Assembly: GCF_900091465.1 (NCBI RefSeq)
Contig: NZ_FMHV01000002.1
Location: 3,844,001-3,908,000 of the forward strand
Direction: 5' to 3'
Source of the DNA: Micromonospora rhizosphaerae
GTDB taxonomy: Bacteria > Actinomycetota > Actinomycetes > Mycobacteriales > Micromonosporaceae
Length of the DNA: 64,000 nt
Shown here: positions 1 to 9,297 of the stretch, piece after piece
Layout: each line of letters starts with the position of its first letter
How positions within the stretch are numbered: position 1 is the first letter of the stretch
The notes under the pieces: model-generated
The model's database searches: none
What the model was told of the DNA's origin: nothing
The model's input: the letters and a program-made list of their open reading frames with translations, nothing else
Made by a program: the position numbers and the translations under genes

Positions 1-1259
1 TCGAGCCCGTGGTACGCCAGCGGCAGCAGCCGGCGCAGCACCAGCTCGGTCACCGGCAGGTAGCCCAGTCCGGGCCAGAACACCTGAGCGTCGATGCCGT
101 GCCGGGCGCAGTTGGTGAAGTTCTCCTCGGCGGCGCTGAACGACATCTGCGACCACAGCGGCCGGTCCGACTCGGCGAGCGCCCGGACCAGCCCGAAGTA
201 GAAGGCGCCGTTGGCGATGGTGTCGAGCACCGTCGGCCCGGCGGGCAGCACCCGGTTCTCCACCCGCAGGTGCGGCCGCCCCTTCAGCACGTCGTAGACC
301 GGGCGGTTCCACCGGTAGACGGTGCCGTTGTGCAGCCGCAGCTCGGCCAGCTTCGGCACGCCGCCGCCGGCGAGGGCCTCGGCGGGGTCCTCCGGGTCGC
401 AGACCGGCAGCAGGGCCGGGAAGTAGCGGACGTTCTCCTCGAACAGGTCGAAGACGCTGGTGATCCAGCGTTCGCCGAACCAGACCCGGGGGCGTACCCC
501 CTGCGCCTTGATCTCCTCCGAGCGGGTGTCGGTGGCCTGCTGGAACAGCGGGACCCGGGTCTCCCGCCACAGCTCCCGGCCGAAGAACAGCGGCGAGTTC
601 GCGCCGAGCGCGACCTGGATGCCGGCGATGGCCTGGGCGGCGTTCCAGTAGTCGGCGAACAGGGCCGGGCTGACCTGCAGGTGGAACTGGGTGCTGGTGC
701 AGGCTGCCTCGGGGGTGATGGTGTCCGCGGTGACGGCCAGCCGTTCCACCCCGCTGATCGAGATCTTCAGGTCCTCGCCGCGGGCGGCGAAGATCTGCTC
801 GTTGAGCATCCGGTAGCGCGGGTTGGCCGACAGCGTCTCGGCGGTCAGGTGCTCGGGGCGCAGGGTGGGCAGGATGCCGATCATCACCATGTGCGCGCCG
901 ACCGTCCGCGCCTTCTCCTCGGCCGCGTTGAGGCTGGCCCGGACGTTCTCCTCGAACTCCCCGGTGCCGGTGCCGGCGAGCCGGCGCGGGGGTACGTTGA
1001 TCTCCACGTTGAACTGCCCCAGCTCGGTCTGGAAGGCCGGGTCCGCGATGGCGGCCAGCACGTCCGCGTTGCGCATCGCCGGCTGCGAGTCGTCGTCGAC
1101 CAGGTTGAGCTCGATCTCCAGGCCGGTCATCGGCCGCTCCACGTCGAAGCGCGACTCGTGCAGCATCTCGGCGAAGACGTCCAGGCAGCGCCGTACCTTC
1201 TCCCGGTAGCGGGCCCGATCCTCGCGGCTGAAGGTTCGCGCGCCGACGTCCTCGCCCAT
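1..1259 (-). CDS. Glutamate-cysteine ligase, GCS2 family (C-terminus beyond window)
   Basis: About 419 codons are visible, running off the left edge. The product is predicted to be a cytoplasmic ATP-dependent ligase joining glutamate to cysteine or a related amine. Conserved GCS2-like stretches are GLEIELNLVD (substrate/metal Glu), ELGQFNVEINV, CTSTQFHLQVS, LGANSPLFFGR and ELRLHNGTVYRWNRPVYD. Translation begins MGEDVGARTF at an ATG preceded by a purine-rich GACAGGGTGGTG. Since mycothiol is the expected thiol here (mshC lies about 49 kb away), the true substrate is uncertain; an ergothioneine-type (EgtA) or other gamma-glutamyl product is possible. Family assignment is secure, exact reaction is inferred. 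Confidence 0.85.
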   Translation of the reverse strand, partial: MGEDVGARTFSREDRARYREKVRRCLDVFAEMLHESRFDVERPMTGLEIELNLVDDDSQPAMRNADVLAAIADPAFQTELGQFNVEINVPPRRLAGTGTGEFEENVRASLNAAEEKARTVGAHMVMIGILPTLRPEHLTAETLSANPRYRMLNEQIFAARGEDLKISISGVERLAVTADTITPEAACTSTQFHLQVSPALFADYWNAAQAIAGIQVALGANSPLFFGRELWRETRVPLFQQATDTRSEEIKAQGVRPRVWFGERWITSVFDLFEENVRYFPALLPVCDPEDPAEALAGGGVPKLAELRLHNGTVYRWNRPVYDVLKGRPHLRVENRVLPAGPTVLDTIANGAFYFGLVRALAESDRPLWSQMSFSAAEENFTNCARHGIDAQVFWPGLGYLPVTELVLRRLLPLAYHGL

Positions 1260-1390
1260 GGTCACCACCCTGTCACCGCTGGTCCCCCCTAACCTCGCAT
1301 GCCGTATGCGGGGCGGGGAAGACCCGAAGGTCTTTTACGTACCCACCCACGGTCCGCGTGATCCCCGTCGCGCACCGTGTCGCCGACCCG

Positions 1391-2111
1391 TCAGCCGGCG
1401 AGGAAGCCGGCCAGCACGGCGGCGAGTTGCTCCGGCGCCTCCTCCGCCATGTGGTGCCCGGAATCCATGGCGGCGGCGCGGACGTCGTCGGCCCACTCCC
1501 GCCAGATGGCGGCCGGGTCGCCGTAGAGGTCGACCAGGTCGTCCCGCTCGGACCACACGAAGAGCACCGGGCAGGCGATTCGTCGCCCGGCGGCCCGGTC
1601 CGCGTCGTCCGCCGCGCGGTCCGGCCCGAGCCCGGCCCGGTAGTCCTCGCACATCGCGTGCACCGTGGCCGGGTCGTGGATGGCCCGGCGGTAGTCGGCG
1701 TACGCCTCCTCGCCCATCTGCGCGGCCGAGCCGCCGTACCAGGCGTCCGGATCGGCGTTGATCAGCCGCTCGGCCGGCTTGTCGAGCTGCCCGAGGAAGA
1801 ACCAGTGCCACCAGCGGTGCCCGGTCGTGGCCGAGCGCGTCCAGCAGCCCCACCACGTCCGCGGCCATCGCCCGCTTCGAGTACGGGATGTGCGCGTCGT
1901 CGCTCGCCGGCTTCGACGATCCGCCGTAGCCGCGCAGGTCCGGGCAGATCACCGTGTGCCGGTCGGCCAGCAGCGGCGCGATCCGGTGCCAGGTGGCGTG
2001 GGTACGCGGCTGGCCGTGCAGCAGCACCACCGGCGGCCCCGACCCGCCGTGCCGAACCCGCAGCCGCACCGGGCCGACGTCGATCTCCTCGAGGGTGAAT
2101 CCGGCGAACAT
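1391..2111 (-). pseudogene. Alpha/beta hydrolase (haloacetate-dehalogenase-like) with internal deletion
   Basis: The N-terminal part (MFAGFTLEEIDVGPVRLRVR, oxyanion motif VVLLHGQPRTHATW, CPDLRGYGGSSKP, VVGLLDALGHDR) reads in one frame. The C-terminal part (HWFFLGQLDKPAERLINADP, MGEEAYADYRRAIHDP, CPVLFVWSERDDLVDLYGDP, SGHHMAEEAPEQ) reads in another. The switch is near 1815. Relatives carry roughly 50 residues at this point, including the nucleophile elbow (GHDRG type), and these are missing. The encoded enzyme would have acid Asp and His regions but no nucleophile, so it is annotated as a deletion-plus-frameshift pseudogene. An assembly artefact cannot be excluded from sequence alone. Confidence 0.8.
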
Positions 2112-2147
2112 GGCCGCACCGGTGCCCCCGCCCGGCCGAGCGGAAAC

Positions 2148-2690
2148 CTAGGTGAGCGTTGCGCAGGCGGCGATGCCGAGCAGCAGCAGCGCGCCGAGCG
2201 CCGCCTGCAGCAGCAGGGCGGGACCGAGGTGGGACCAGACCGTCGCGGTACGCGGGGTGAGCAGCTGCCCGGTGGTCAGATTGACGATCCGCTCGATCCG
2301 GGGCGGCAGCTTCGGATCCCGCTGGGGACGCAGCGTGAGCTGCACCTGGTCGGCCGGGTGCAGGGCGCTCTGCGGCAGGTGCCCGTGCAGCTCGACCTCG
2401 ACGAGCCGGTCGGCGGCGTCGCGCAGCCGCAGTGGGGTGACCAGGAACTCGGGCCCCTTCTTCAGCTCCTTGAAGCTGCGCCGGCTGCCCCGGCCGCCGC
2501 CGGCGAGCAGCGAGCGGACCAGCAGCACCAGCAGCCCGATCAGCACGGCCGCGGTGAGCACCGCGACCAGCAACGGCTGGTCCACCCGCACCTCGCGGGG
2601 ATAGCCCTCCAGCAACCGGACCACCCGTCCGGTGACGATCCGCTCCGTCGGATGGACGACGAAGCGTCGGGTGTGGAGGTCATTGTCCAT
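2148..2690 (-). CDS. Hypothetical membrane protein, two transmembrane segments
   Basis: 180 residues from the ATG giving MDNDLHTRRF; an in-frame upstream start at 2720 would add ten residues. There is a hydrophobic segment around residues 41-60 (LLVAVLTAAVLIGLLVLLVR), a soluble middle with basic KELKKGPEFL, and a C-terminal hydrophobic stretch (LLLQAALGALLLLGIAAC). The topology suggests both ends near the membrane and a soluble loop of about 90 residues. The family is not recognised. It is divergent from the Vms1-like gene at 2840, so the 150-bp gap between them must hold both promoters. No function is proposed. Confidence 0.7.
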   Translation of the reverse strand: MDNDLHTRRFVVHPTERIVTGRVVRLLEGYPREVRVDQPLLVAVLTAAVLIGLLVLLVRSLLAGGGRGSRRSFKELKKGPEFLVTPLRLRDAADRLVEVELHGHLPQSALHPADQVQLTLRPQRDPKLPPRIERIVNLTTGQLLTPRTATVWSHLGPALLLQAALGALLLLGIAACATLT

Positions 2691-2839
2691 GATCACCACC
2701 GAGAGTCCGGTTCCGTGCACCGATGGTATCGGTTGGACGGGTTGAACGACGTGAATGAACGCCGGTCACCCGGCGCCCGGCCAGGTGACATCCGCACCGG
2801 CGCGGGTATGCGTGCGGCCGAGTCGGAAAGGGGTCGAGC

Positions 2840-3964
2840 ATGGAGCTGTCCTTCCTGCGCCCGCTCTACAACCGTCCCGGGCCGTGGTGCTCGGTCTACC
2901 TGGACGCCTCCCGGGACACCCACGACTCCCGTCCCCAGGTCGACCTGCGCTGGCGGGCCCTCAAGGGCCAACTGCTGGAGCAGGGTGCCGACATGCCGAC
3001 CATCAACGCGGTGGAACGGGTGGTCCGTGGGCACGACCCGATGCCGGGCGACTACGGCCTGGCCGTCTTCGCCACCAACGGCCGGGTGGTGCTCTCCGAG
3101 TACCTATCCGCGCCGCCGCTGAAGGACCTGGCCAGCTGGTCCAGCCTGCCGCACACCATGCCGCTGGTCGCCCAGCGCGGCGAGCAGATCGCCTGGGTAC
3201 GGGTGCTGGCCGACCGGACCGGGGCCGACGCCATCGCGGTCAGCGCGGGCGGAGTGCCCCGGAAGGCGCACGTCAAGGGCCGGGAGAGCTACCAGCTGCG
3301 CCGGGTGCGGCCGGGCGGGTGGGCGCAGTCCCGCTACCAGCGCGCGGCGATGGAGGCCTGGCACCACAACGCCGGCGACGCCGCCGCGGCCACCGCGGAG
3401 CTGGCCGAGAAGGTGGGTGCCGACGTGGTGGTGGTCGCCGGCGACATCCGGGCGACCGGCATGATCGCCGCCCAGCTCCCCGAGCGGTTGCAGGAGAAGA
3501 TGGTCCGCACCGACGCCGGCTCCCGGACCGGCGGTGCCGACCCGTGGGCCATGGACGACCTGACGGTGCAGACCATCGCGGAGGTCGCCGACCAGCGGGT
3601 CAACGCCGCGCTCGACCGGTTCGGCGTACAGGAGGACGTCGGGGCCGGCCTCGACGCCGTGGTCTCCGCGCTGCAACGCAACCAGGTCGACACGATGCTG
3701 ATCGTCGATGACCCCTCCGCGAACGGACAGCTCTGGATCGGCCCCGGACCGACCGAGATCGCCACCGACCCGCAGCAACTCGCGGCCATGTCGGTGGCCG
3801 ACCCGCAGCGGGTACGCGCCGACGCCGCCCTGCTCCGGGCGCTGGTCGGCACCGAGGCCGAGCTGACCGTGCTGGCGCCGGAGGAGGCGCCGGAGCTCAC
3901 CGACGGGGTCGGCGCCGTGCTGCGCTTCGTCGACGCGAGCACGCCCGGGCGGGGCGGTTCCTGA
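2840..3964 (+). CDS. Vms1/Ankzf1-type (bacterial eRF1-like) protein
   Basis: 374 residues starting MELSFLRPLY at an ATG preceded by GAAAGGGG. The sequence matches the actinobacterial Rv2629/baeRF group: an N-terminal domain (WCSVYLDASRDTHDSRPQVD), a central RNase-H-like eRF1 domain (GADVVVVAGDIRATGMIAAQ) and a C-terminal part resembling eRF1 domain 3 (DTMLIVDDPSANGQLWIGP). Family members are thought to act on peptidyl-tRNA or stalled ribosomes and are often stress-induced. No GGQ tripeptide is present, so classical peptide release is unlikely. It appears monocistronic and is followed by a degraded gene. Confidence 0.75.
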   Translation: MELSFLRPLYNRPGPWCSVYLDASRDTHDSRPQVDLRWRALKGQLLEQGADMPTINAVERVVRGHDPMPGDYGLAVFATNGRVVLSEYLSAPPLKDLASWSSLPHTMPLVAQRGEQIAWVRVLADRTGADAIAVSAGGVPRKAHVKGRESYQLRRVRPGGWAQSRYQRAAMEAWHHNAGDAAAATAELAEKVGADVVVVAGDIRATGMIAAQLPERLQEKMVRTDAGSRTGGADPWAMDDLTVQTIAEVADQRVNAALDRFGVQEDVGAGLDAVVSALQRNQVDTMLIVDDPSANGQLWIGPGPTEIATDPQQLAAMSVADPQRVRADAALLRALVGTEAELTVLAPEEAPELTDGVGAVLRFVDASTPGRGGS

Positions 3965-3971
3965 CCGGACG

Positions 3972-4185
3972 GTGGTGGAGCGGCTGCGCGCCTGGCGCGT
4001 GCCGCGCGCCTTCGGCTGTCCGGAAGCGGCCATCGCCCCCTGGTGGCCGCCCTGGACCGCGCCGGCGAGGACCCGGAGTTCATTTCGACGCGGCAACGCC
4101 GAGACCGCCGCCTGCATGGAGCCACCGGGCACGCCAAGTTCACCGGCGAGATCGGGGTCTGCCTGGCCACCCAGGGGCCGCCTCG
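3972..4185 (+). pseudogene. N-terminal remnant of a thiamine-pyrophosphate (pyruvate-oxidase-like) enzyme
   Basis: No intact gene is present, but pieces in different frames align to the start of the PoxB-like TPP family. VERLRAWRVPRAFG reads in one frame, then PLVAALDRAGEDPEFI and GHAKFTGEIGVCLATQGP in another, with the expected HEEM cofactor motif scrambled to RRDRRLHG. At least two frameshifts are needed, and nothing recognisable of the remaining ~500 residues follows. The 110 bp up to the next gene show no clear feature. This is an old fragment, not an expressed gene. Confidence 0.65.
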
Positions 4186-4299
4186 ACGCGAGTGGGCGCG
4201 GTGCGTGCCTACCGCCCCGTCGCCGCGACACCCGAGGATTGATCCCACCCGTGGGGGGATGCCCCGTTTAGACCCCATAGGGACGGGAAGCCGGGCCGC

Positions 4300-5742
4300 G
4301 TGGTGAGCGAACGAGGCAAGGTGGGGCCGGTGCGCAAGGTGCAGGTGGGGCTCACGGCGGAGGGCGCCGGCCTGTCCGGCGACCGGGTCGTGGCGGTGGG
4401 GAGTACCGCCCGGGTCCTGGTCGCGGCGGCCGCCCGGGCGCTGCGCGGTGAGGACTGCGCCGACCTGGGCCACGCCAGCCCGCTGTCCCGCTTCACCGGG
4501 GCGCCCGAGCCGGTACGGCGTGCCGCGGCGGCCCGGGCCGCCGGTCGGGTCGCCCTCACCCCGGCGCAGACGGCCGAGGTCGACGCCGAGCGGGTGGGCC
4601 GCTGGATCGTCGACCAGTACCCGCGCCGTCGCTATCCGGGCGCGGTGCTCGGTTCGCCGCACGGCGCGGCGGTGCACCTCGCGATGGCCCTCGGGGTGCC
4701 GTGGCTGCCCGCCGCCTTCGAGATGACCGTGCACTGGACCCGTGGGGCGGTGGATCGGCCGCGCGCCGCCCTCGACCACGGCGCCGCCCTCGCCGCCCGC
4801 CTGCTGGCCGCCAACGGCGGCGTGCACGTCCGGCAGGTGCACTGCCCGGCCAGCCGCGGCGCCCTCGCCGGCGCGACGGTCTCACTCGCCGTGCGCTGGC
4901 AGTCGCTGCCGGCGGCGTACGCCCGGTTCCTGGCCGACGTGCTCGAGCCCGGCGCACCGGTGCTGCTGCTGCGCGACGCCCGCACCTGGCCGGTACTCGA
5001 CGAGGGCCGGGGGCACAGCTTTCAGGTCGGCTGTCCGGCCAGCGGGCTCGACCCGGTGGACTTCCACCCGGACGCGCACGCGCTGCGCCAGGTGCTCCGT
5101 TCCGCCGGCGGCGACGGCGCGCACTGGGAGCCGCCCGAGGTCTCCTGCCCGCAGGGCTACGCCGAGAACGGGGTGGAGTCCGGCTTCGAACTGAACGCCC
5201 GGGAGTGGGCCGGCCGGCACGGGCACCGGCTGCACCGGGTGCTCTTCCCCCAGCCGGACGCGCTCAGCGCGGCCACCGCCGACCTCTACCGGCGCTGGTT
5301 GCGCGGCAGCGGCAAGACGGGGAACCGGTTGGTGGTCGAGTGCGGCCGGCTGCTCGACCCGTGGCAGGTGGTCCGGGCGGGGCTGGTCCCGTACTGGTGC
5401 GAGAACGCGACCCGGCGCCGGGTGGAGGGGGTGGAGTGGTGGCTCGCCGGCAGCGAGCCGTTCAGCTCGGTCGACGTGCTGCCCGAGCCGCCGGGCGTTC
5501 GGTCGCCGGCGCTGGCCGGCCTGCCGCAGTGGCTCGCGGTGGCCTCGTTCGGGCGTCGTCGGCGGGCGCTGGACCGGGGTTCGGCGCGCGGCTACCCGGT
5601 CACCTCGGTACCGACCCGGCGTGCCACAGAGGTGCTGCGCAACCAGGCGTACGACCTGCCGGTCCCGCCGCCGCTGACCATGGGCGAGGCCCTGGACGCG
5701 CTCCGGGACGCCGGCTCCCACCAGGGGTTGCTGGTCTCCTGA
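4300..5742 (+). CDS. Conserved hypothetical protein, 480 residues
   Basis: Starts at GTG (MVSERGKVGPVRKVQVGL); an adjacent GTG one codon later is equally possible. Soluble, with no signal peptide or membrane segment. It contains several Cys residues (VHCPASRG, QVGCPASGLDP, VSCPQGYAENG, VVECGRLLDPW, PYWCENATRRR) and Trp-rich stretches (EGVEWWLAGSEP). I do not recognise the family and offer no function. High-GC codon use and a long uninterrupted frame support it as a real gene. It stands alone between a pseudogene and the sigma-factor promoter region. Confidence 0.7.
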   Translation: MVSERGKVGPVRKVQVGLTAEGAGLSGDRVVAVGSTARVLVAAAARALRGEDCADLGHASPLSRFTGAPEPVRRAAAARAAGRVALTPAQTAEVDAERVGRWIVDQYPRRRYPGAVLGSPHGAAVHLAMALGVPWLPAAFEMTVHWTRGAVDRPRAALDHGAALAARLLAANGGVHVRQVHCPASRGALAGATVSLAVRWQSLPAAYARFLADVLEPGAPVLLLRDARTWPVLDEGRGHSFQVGCPASGLDPVDFHPDAHALRQVLRSAGGDGAHWEPPEVSCPQGYAENGVESGFELNAREWAGRHGHRLHRVLFPQPDALSAATADLYRRWLRGSGKTGNRLVVECGRLLDPWQVVRAGLVPYWCENATRRRVEGVEWWLAGSEPFSSVDVLPEPPGVRSPALAGLPQWLAVASFGRRRRALDRGSARGYPVTSVPTRRATEVLRNQAYDLPVPPPLTMGEALDALRDAGSHQGLLVS

Positions 5743-6013
5743 CCCCGCGCTCGGCGCCGTCCCCCGCCGCGCCGGTCCGCGCCCGCGTGCACGAACAGCA
5801 GCGAAACTTCCTCGCGAACCCGCGGTCCCGTGATTGAGTACCTACGGAGCGGGAACACCGCTCGCTGCGACGGCCTGATGACGCCCTGTAGCGAGGTGTC
5901 GCCGCTTCCTGGCGTGCCAGTCACGTAACCCACTTCCGGCCCGGTGCGTGGCCCGACCACGCGCATGACCGGTTTCCCAATCCGGGCGGGGGACCTTCCT
6001 GAGGGAGGCGCGG

Positions 6014-7147
6014 ATGTTCGGACAGACCACCACAACCACACCACCACCCACCGAGCGGGGCCTGGAGGACCTCGACGCCGCGGCCCTGGCGTACGCGGCA
6101 CGGATCGAGGGACTGCCGCCGGAGCGGCGGCAGGAGGCGCGGGACGATCTCGTCCGCTTCGCGCTGCCATTCGCCGGTCGGCTCGCCCGCCGCTACCGCG
6201 GTCGGGGGGAACCACTGGAGGACCTGGAACAGGTGGCCCGCCTCGGCCTGGTCAACGCGGTGGACCGGTACGACCCGGAACGGGGCTCCTTCACCGCGTA
6301 CGCGGCGATCACCATCGTCGGCGAGATCAAACGGCACTTCCGGGACCGCACCTGGGGCGTGCACGTGCCGCGCCGGCTGCGCGACCTGATCCTGGAGGTG
6401 GGGCAGGCGACCGCGGCGCTGACCAGCGAACTGTCCCGCGCGCCCACGGTCGCTGAGCTGGCCGAACGGCTGGAGACCCCGGAGGAGGAGATCCTCGCCG
6501 CGCTGGAGTCGGCCGCCGGCTACAGCCCGGCCTCGCTCAACGCGCCGGTCGGCGGGGAGAGCTCGGCCGAGTTCGGCGACCTGGTCGGCGAGTCGGACAA
6601 CGCGCTGGAATCGGTCGATGATCGGGTGACCGTCAGCGGGCTGCTGCACCGGCTGCCCTGGCGGGAGCGCCGGATCCTCGCCATGCGCTTCTACGGCAAC
6701 CAGACCCAGGCTGAGATCGCCGCCCGGTTCGGCATCTCCCAGATGCACGTCTCCCGGCTGCTCTCCCGCGCGCTGACCTGGCTGCGGCAGGCGATGCTCG
6801 CCGACGCGCCGCCGCCCTGGCAGAACGGCACCGCCGAGGCCGAGCCGGCGAAGACGAAGATCTCGGTGAAGCAGAACGGCGACCGCGTGGTGGTCGAGGT
6901 CGGCGGCGAGGTCGACCGGGACGGCGCGGACCAGCTGCGCAGGGCGATGTTGGAGGCGGTGACCGGGCAGCCCCGCGAGGTGGTGGTCGACCTGGTCGGC
7001 GCGGGCGGCTTCGACGCCGGCGGCATCGCCGCGCTGATGGCCGGCCGGGAGGCCGCGGCCCGCACCGGGGTGCCGCTGCGGCTGACCCGGGTGCAGCCCG
7101 CGGTGCGTCGCTCCCTCGCCGCGGCGGGCCTGCCGGCGGCCGACTGA
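6014..7147 (+). CDS. SigB/SigF-family sigma factor fused to a C-terminal STAS domain
   Basis: 377 residues. Residues ~60-265 are a SigB/SigF/SigG-type sigma factor: region 2 (EDLEQVARLGLVNAVDRYDP, FTAYAAITIVGEIKRHFRD), region 3 (AATAALTSEL-like, APTVAELAERL) and a region 4 helix-turn-helix (TQAEIAARFGISQMHVSRLL). A short linker leads to a STAS (anti-anti-sigma-like) domain at ~283-375. In classical STAS proteins the phosphorylated Ser lies in a D-S-S/T-G motif; here it is D334-A-G-G, so it cannot be switched by phosphorylation. Sigma factors of this group normally have no STAS tail (about 260 residues). The protein may compete for, or recruit, an anti-sigma kinase. The 270-bp upstream gap holds a GAGCG/CGCTC hairpin near 5851 but no convincing autoregulatory promoter. 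Confidence 0.88.
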   Translation: MFGQTTTTTPPPTERGLEDLDAAALAYAARIEGLPPERRQEARDDLVRFALPFAGRLARRYRGRGEPLEDLEQVARLGLVNAVDRYDPERGSFTAYAAITIVGEIKRHFRDRTWGVHVPRRLRDLILEVGQATAALTSELSRAPTVAELAERLETPEEEILAALESAAGYSPASLNAPVGGESSAEFGDLVGESDNALESVDDRVTVSGLLHRLPWRERRILAMRFYGNQTQAEIAARFGISQMHVSRLLSRALTWLRQAMLADAPPPWQNGTAEAEPAKTKISVKQNGDRVVVEVGGEVDRDGADQLRRAMLEAVTGQPREVVVDLVGAGGFDAGGIAALMAGREAAARTGVPLRLTRVQPAVRRSLAAAGLPAAD

Positions 7148-7161
7148 CCCCGTACGCCAGA

Positions 7162-7195
7162 GAGAAGGCCGGCGCCCCGCAGCGCCGGCCTTCTC
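7162..7195. terminator. Bidirectional hairpin between convergent genes
   Basis: A perfect 14-bp inverted repeat, GAGAAGGCCGGCGC with its complement, and a 6-nt loop. It sits between the stop of the sigma-STAS gene and the stop of ctaD, as expected for a shared terminator. No strong T-run follows, which is usual at this GC content. Confidence 0.8.
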
Positions 7196-7210
7196 GCGGT
7201 GGCCCGGGTG

Positions 7211-9211
7211 TCAGTACTCAGGGGTGTCGCCGCGCCCGCGCGGGTGGCGCCACTCCTCGTTTTCCACCGGTGTCCGCTCCGCGCCAAGGACGGTTTCCTC
7301 GGGCTCGTCGGCCTCCTCGAAGCTGGGCCGGAGGATCTCTGCGGGCTCCGGCACGTCGATCGGCCGGGCACCGGACTGCGGGGCGGGTTGGTACTCGGCG
7401 GCGAGGCGGGCGCCGTGCGCACCCTCGGCGGCTGGCGACTCGGGGACGCGCCGCTCGAGGTGTAGCTCCTCGGCAAGGTGCTGCGGCGGCTTGGTGGTGC
7501 GCTGCGGCAGGTCCCCACCGAGGCTGGCGACAAGGCGGCCGTACTTGAGGTCGAAGGCGGGGCGTTCGGAGCGGATGCGGGGCATTCGGTCGAAGTTGCG
7601 CAGCGGGGGCGGGCAGGTGGTGGCCCATTCGAGGGAGTTGCCGAAGCCCCAGGGGTCGTCGACGTTCACCTCCGCCCCCATTCGCCACGACTTCCACACG
7701 TTGTACATGAAGAACAGCGTGGAGGCCCCGAGGACGAAGGCGGAGATGGAGGAGATGGTGTTCAACACGGTGAAGCCATCCGTGCTCAGGTAGTCCGCGT
7801 ACCGGCGGGGCATCCCCTCGTTGCCCAGCCAGTGCTGGACGAGGAAGGTCCCGTGGAAGCCCAGGAACATGGTCCAGAAGTGCGCCTTGCCGAGCCGTTC
7901 GTCAAGCAGCCGGCCGGTCATCTTGGGGAACCAGAAGTAGATGCCGCCGAAGAACGCGAACACCACCGTGCCGAAGACCACGTAATGGAAGTGGGCCACC
8001 ACGAAGTAGGTGTCGGTGACGTGGAAGTCCAGCGGGGGGCTGGCTAGCAGGACACCGGTGAGGCCGCCGAAGAGGAACGTCACCAGGAAGCCGAGGGCGA
8101 ACAACATCGGTGTCTCGAAGGTGATCTGCCCCTTCCACAGGGTGCCGGTCCAGTTGAAGAACTTGACGCCGGTCGGCACGGAGATCAGGAAGCTGAGTAA
8201 CGAGAAGAAGGGCAGCAGCACCTGACCGGTGCCGAACATGTGGTGCGCCCAGACGCTCATCGACAGGACCGTGATCCCGATCGTCGCGGCGACCAGACCC
8301 TTGTAGCCGAAGATCGGCTTGCGCGAGAAGACCGGGATGATCTCGGAGATGATGCCGAAGAACGGGATCGCGATGACGTAGACCTCGGGATGGCCGAAGA
8401 ACCAGAACAGGTGTTGCCAGAGCATCGGCCCGCCGGTGGTCGGGTCGAAGACGTGCGAGTGCAGGATTCGGTCCGAGGCCAGCGCCAGCAGCGCGGCGGC
8501 CAGCAGCGGGAAGATAAACAGGATCAGGACCATGGTGAGCAGGATGTTCCAGGTGAAGACTGGCATCCGGAACATGGTCATCCCGGGCGCCCGCAGGGTG
8601 ACGATGGTGGTGATCAGGTTGACCGCGGTGAGGATGGTGCCGAGGCCGGAGATGACCAGCCCGACCACCACCATGTTGGCCCCGACCCCGGGGGAGTGCT
8701 GCGCCAGGCTCAGCGGGGTGTAGGCGAACCACCCGAAGTCGGCCGATCCGCCGGGCGTCAGGAAGCTGGCATAAAGCATCCCGCCGCCGAACAGGAACAG
8801 CCAGTAGCCGAACGCGTTCAGCCGCGGAAACGAGACGTCCGGGGCGCCGATCTGGATCGGCACGATGTAGTTGGCCACTCCCAACGCCGCGGGCGTGGCG
8901 AAGAGCAGCAGCATCGCAAAGCCGTGGGTGGTGAACAGTTGGTTGTACTGCTCGGGGGAGAGGAACTGCAGACCCGGCCGGGCGAGTTCGGCCCGCATCA
9001 GCATGGCCTGAAGCCCGGCGACCAGGAAGAACCCGAAGGCCGTCATCAGGTACAGCAGGCCGATCTGCTTGTGATCGGTGGTGTACAGGAACCGGGTGAG
9101 TTTGGCACCCGGAAGCGCCGGACGACGGGATCCGGGATAGCCGCCGAAGCGTGCTGGCGCCAGGATCGCCGGATCCCGGTCGCGTGGTTCTGTGGTTACC
9201 CGCTTGGGCAT
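7211..9211 (-). CDS. ctaD: Cytochrome c oxidase subunit I (aa3 type)
   Basis: 666 residues from the ATG ([10 protein letters not shown]), chosen over a GTG three codons upstream because GGGGTGAG lies at correct spacing. A heme-copper oxidase core carries the heme and CuB ligands: TTHGFAML, the HPEVYV motif with the cross-linked Tyr, HHMFGTG and HFHYVVFG, within about 12 membrane helices. It is the catalytic subunit of the proton-pumping terminal oxidase. The last ~110 residues (from [19 protein letters not shown]) form a long acidic Pro/Glu-rich soluble tail. No other oxidase subunit is adjacent, so this may be an accessory copy. A SigB/F-like promoter lies 40 bp upstream. Confidence 0.95.
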   Translation of the reverse strand: MPKRVTTEPRDRDPAILAPARFGGYPGSRRPALPGAKLTRFLYTTDHKQIGLLYLMTAFGFFLVAGLQAMLMRAELARPGLQFLSPEQYNQLFTTHGFAMLLLFATPAALGVANYIVPIQIGAPDVSFPRLNAFGYWLFLFGGGMLYASFLTPGGSADFGWFAYTPLSLAQHSPGVGANMVVVGLVISGLGTILTAVNLITTIVTLRAPGMTMFRMPVFTWNILLTMVLILFIFPLLAAALLALASDRILHSHVFDPTTGGPMLWQHLFWFFGHPEVYVIAIPFFGIISEIIPVFSRKPIFGYKGLVAATIGITVLSMSVWAHHMFGTGQVLLPFFSLLSFLISVPTGVKFFNWTGTLWKGQITFETPMLFALGFLVTFLFGGLTGVLLASPPLDFHVTDTYFVVAHFHYVVFGTVVFAFFGGIYFWFPKMTGRLLDERLGKAHFWTMFLGFHGTFLVQHWLGNEGMPRRYADYLSTDGFTVLNTISSISAFVLGASTLFFMYNVWKSWRMGAEVNVDDPWGFGNSLEWATTCPPPLRNFDRMPRIRSERPAFDLKYGRLVASLGGDLPQRTTKPPQHLAEELHLERRVPESPAAEGAHGARLAAEYQPAPQSGARPIDVPEPAEILRPSFEEADEPEETVLGAERTPVENEEWRHPRGRGDTPEY

Positions 9212-9250
9212 CGCTCTCACCCCGTCAGGACGACAGACGGACGGGCGTGC

Positions 9251-9275
9251 CTACCCGACCCTATGCCCATCAAAC
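9251..9275 (-). promoter_or_regulatory. SigB/SigF-type promoter for ctaD
   Basis: On the minus strand GGTTT, then GGGTAG, with 15 nt between GTTT and GGGTAG. The -10 element ends about 40 bp before the ctaD ATG. It matches the GTTT-N15/16-GGGTA pattern found at six other strong sites in this window. Confidence 0.6.
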
Positions 9276-9297
9276 CAGGCGAGAGCGGTAATTTCGG

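Noticed and set aside
5971..6000. Autoregulatory SigB/F promoter before the sigma-STAS gene
   Set aside because: GGTTT is present, but the -10 region is G-rich without GGGTA.
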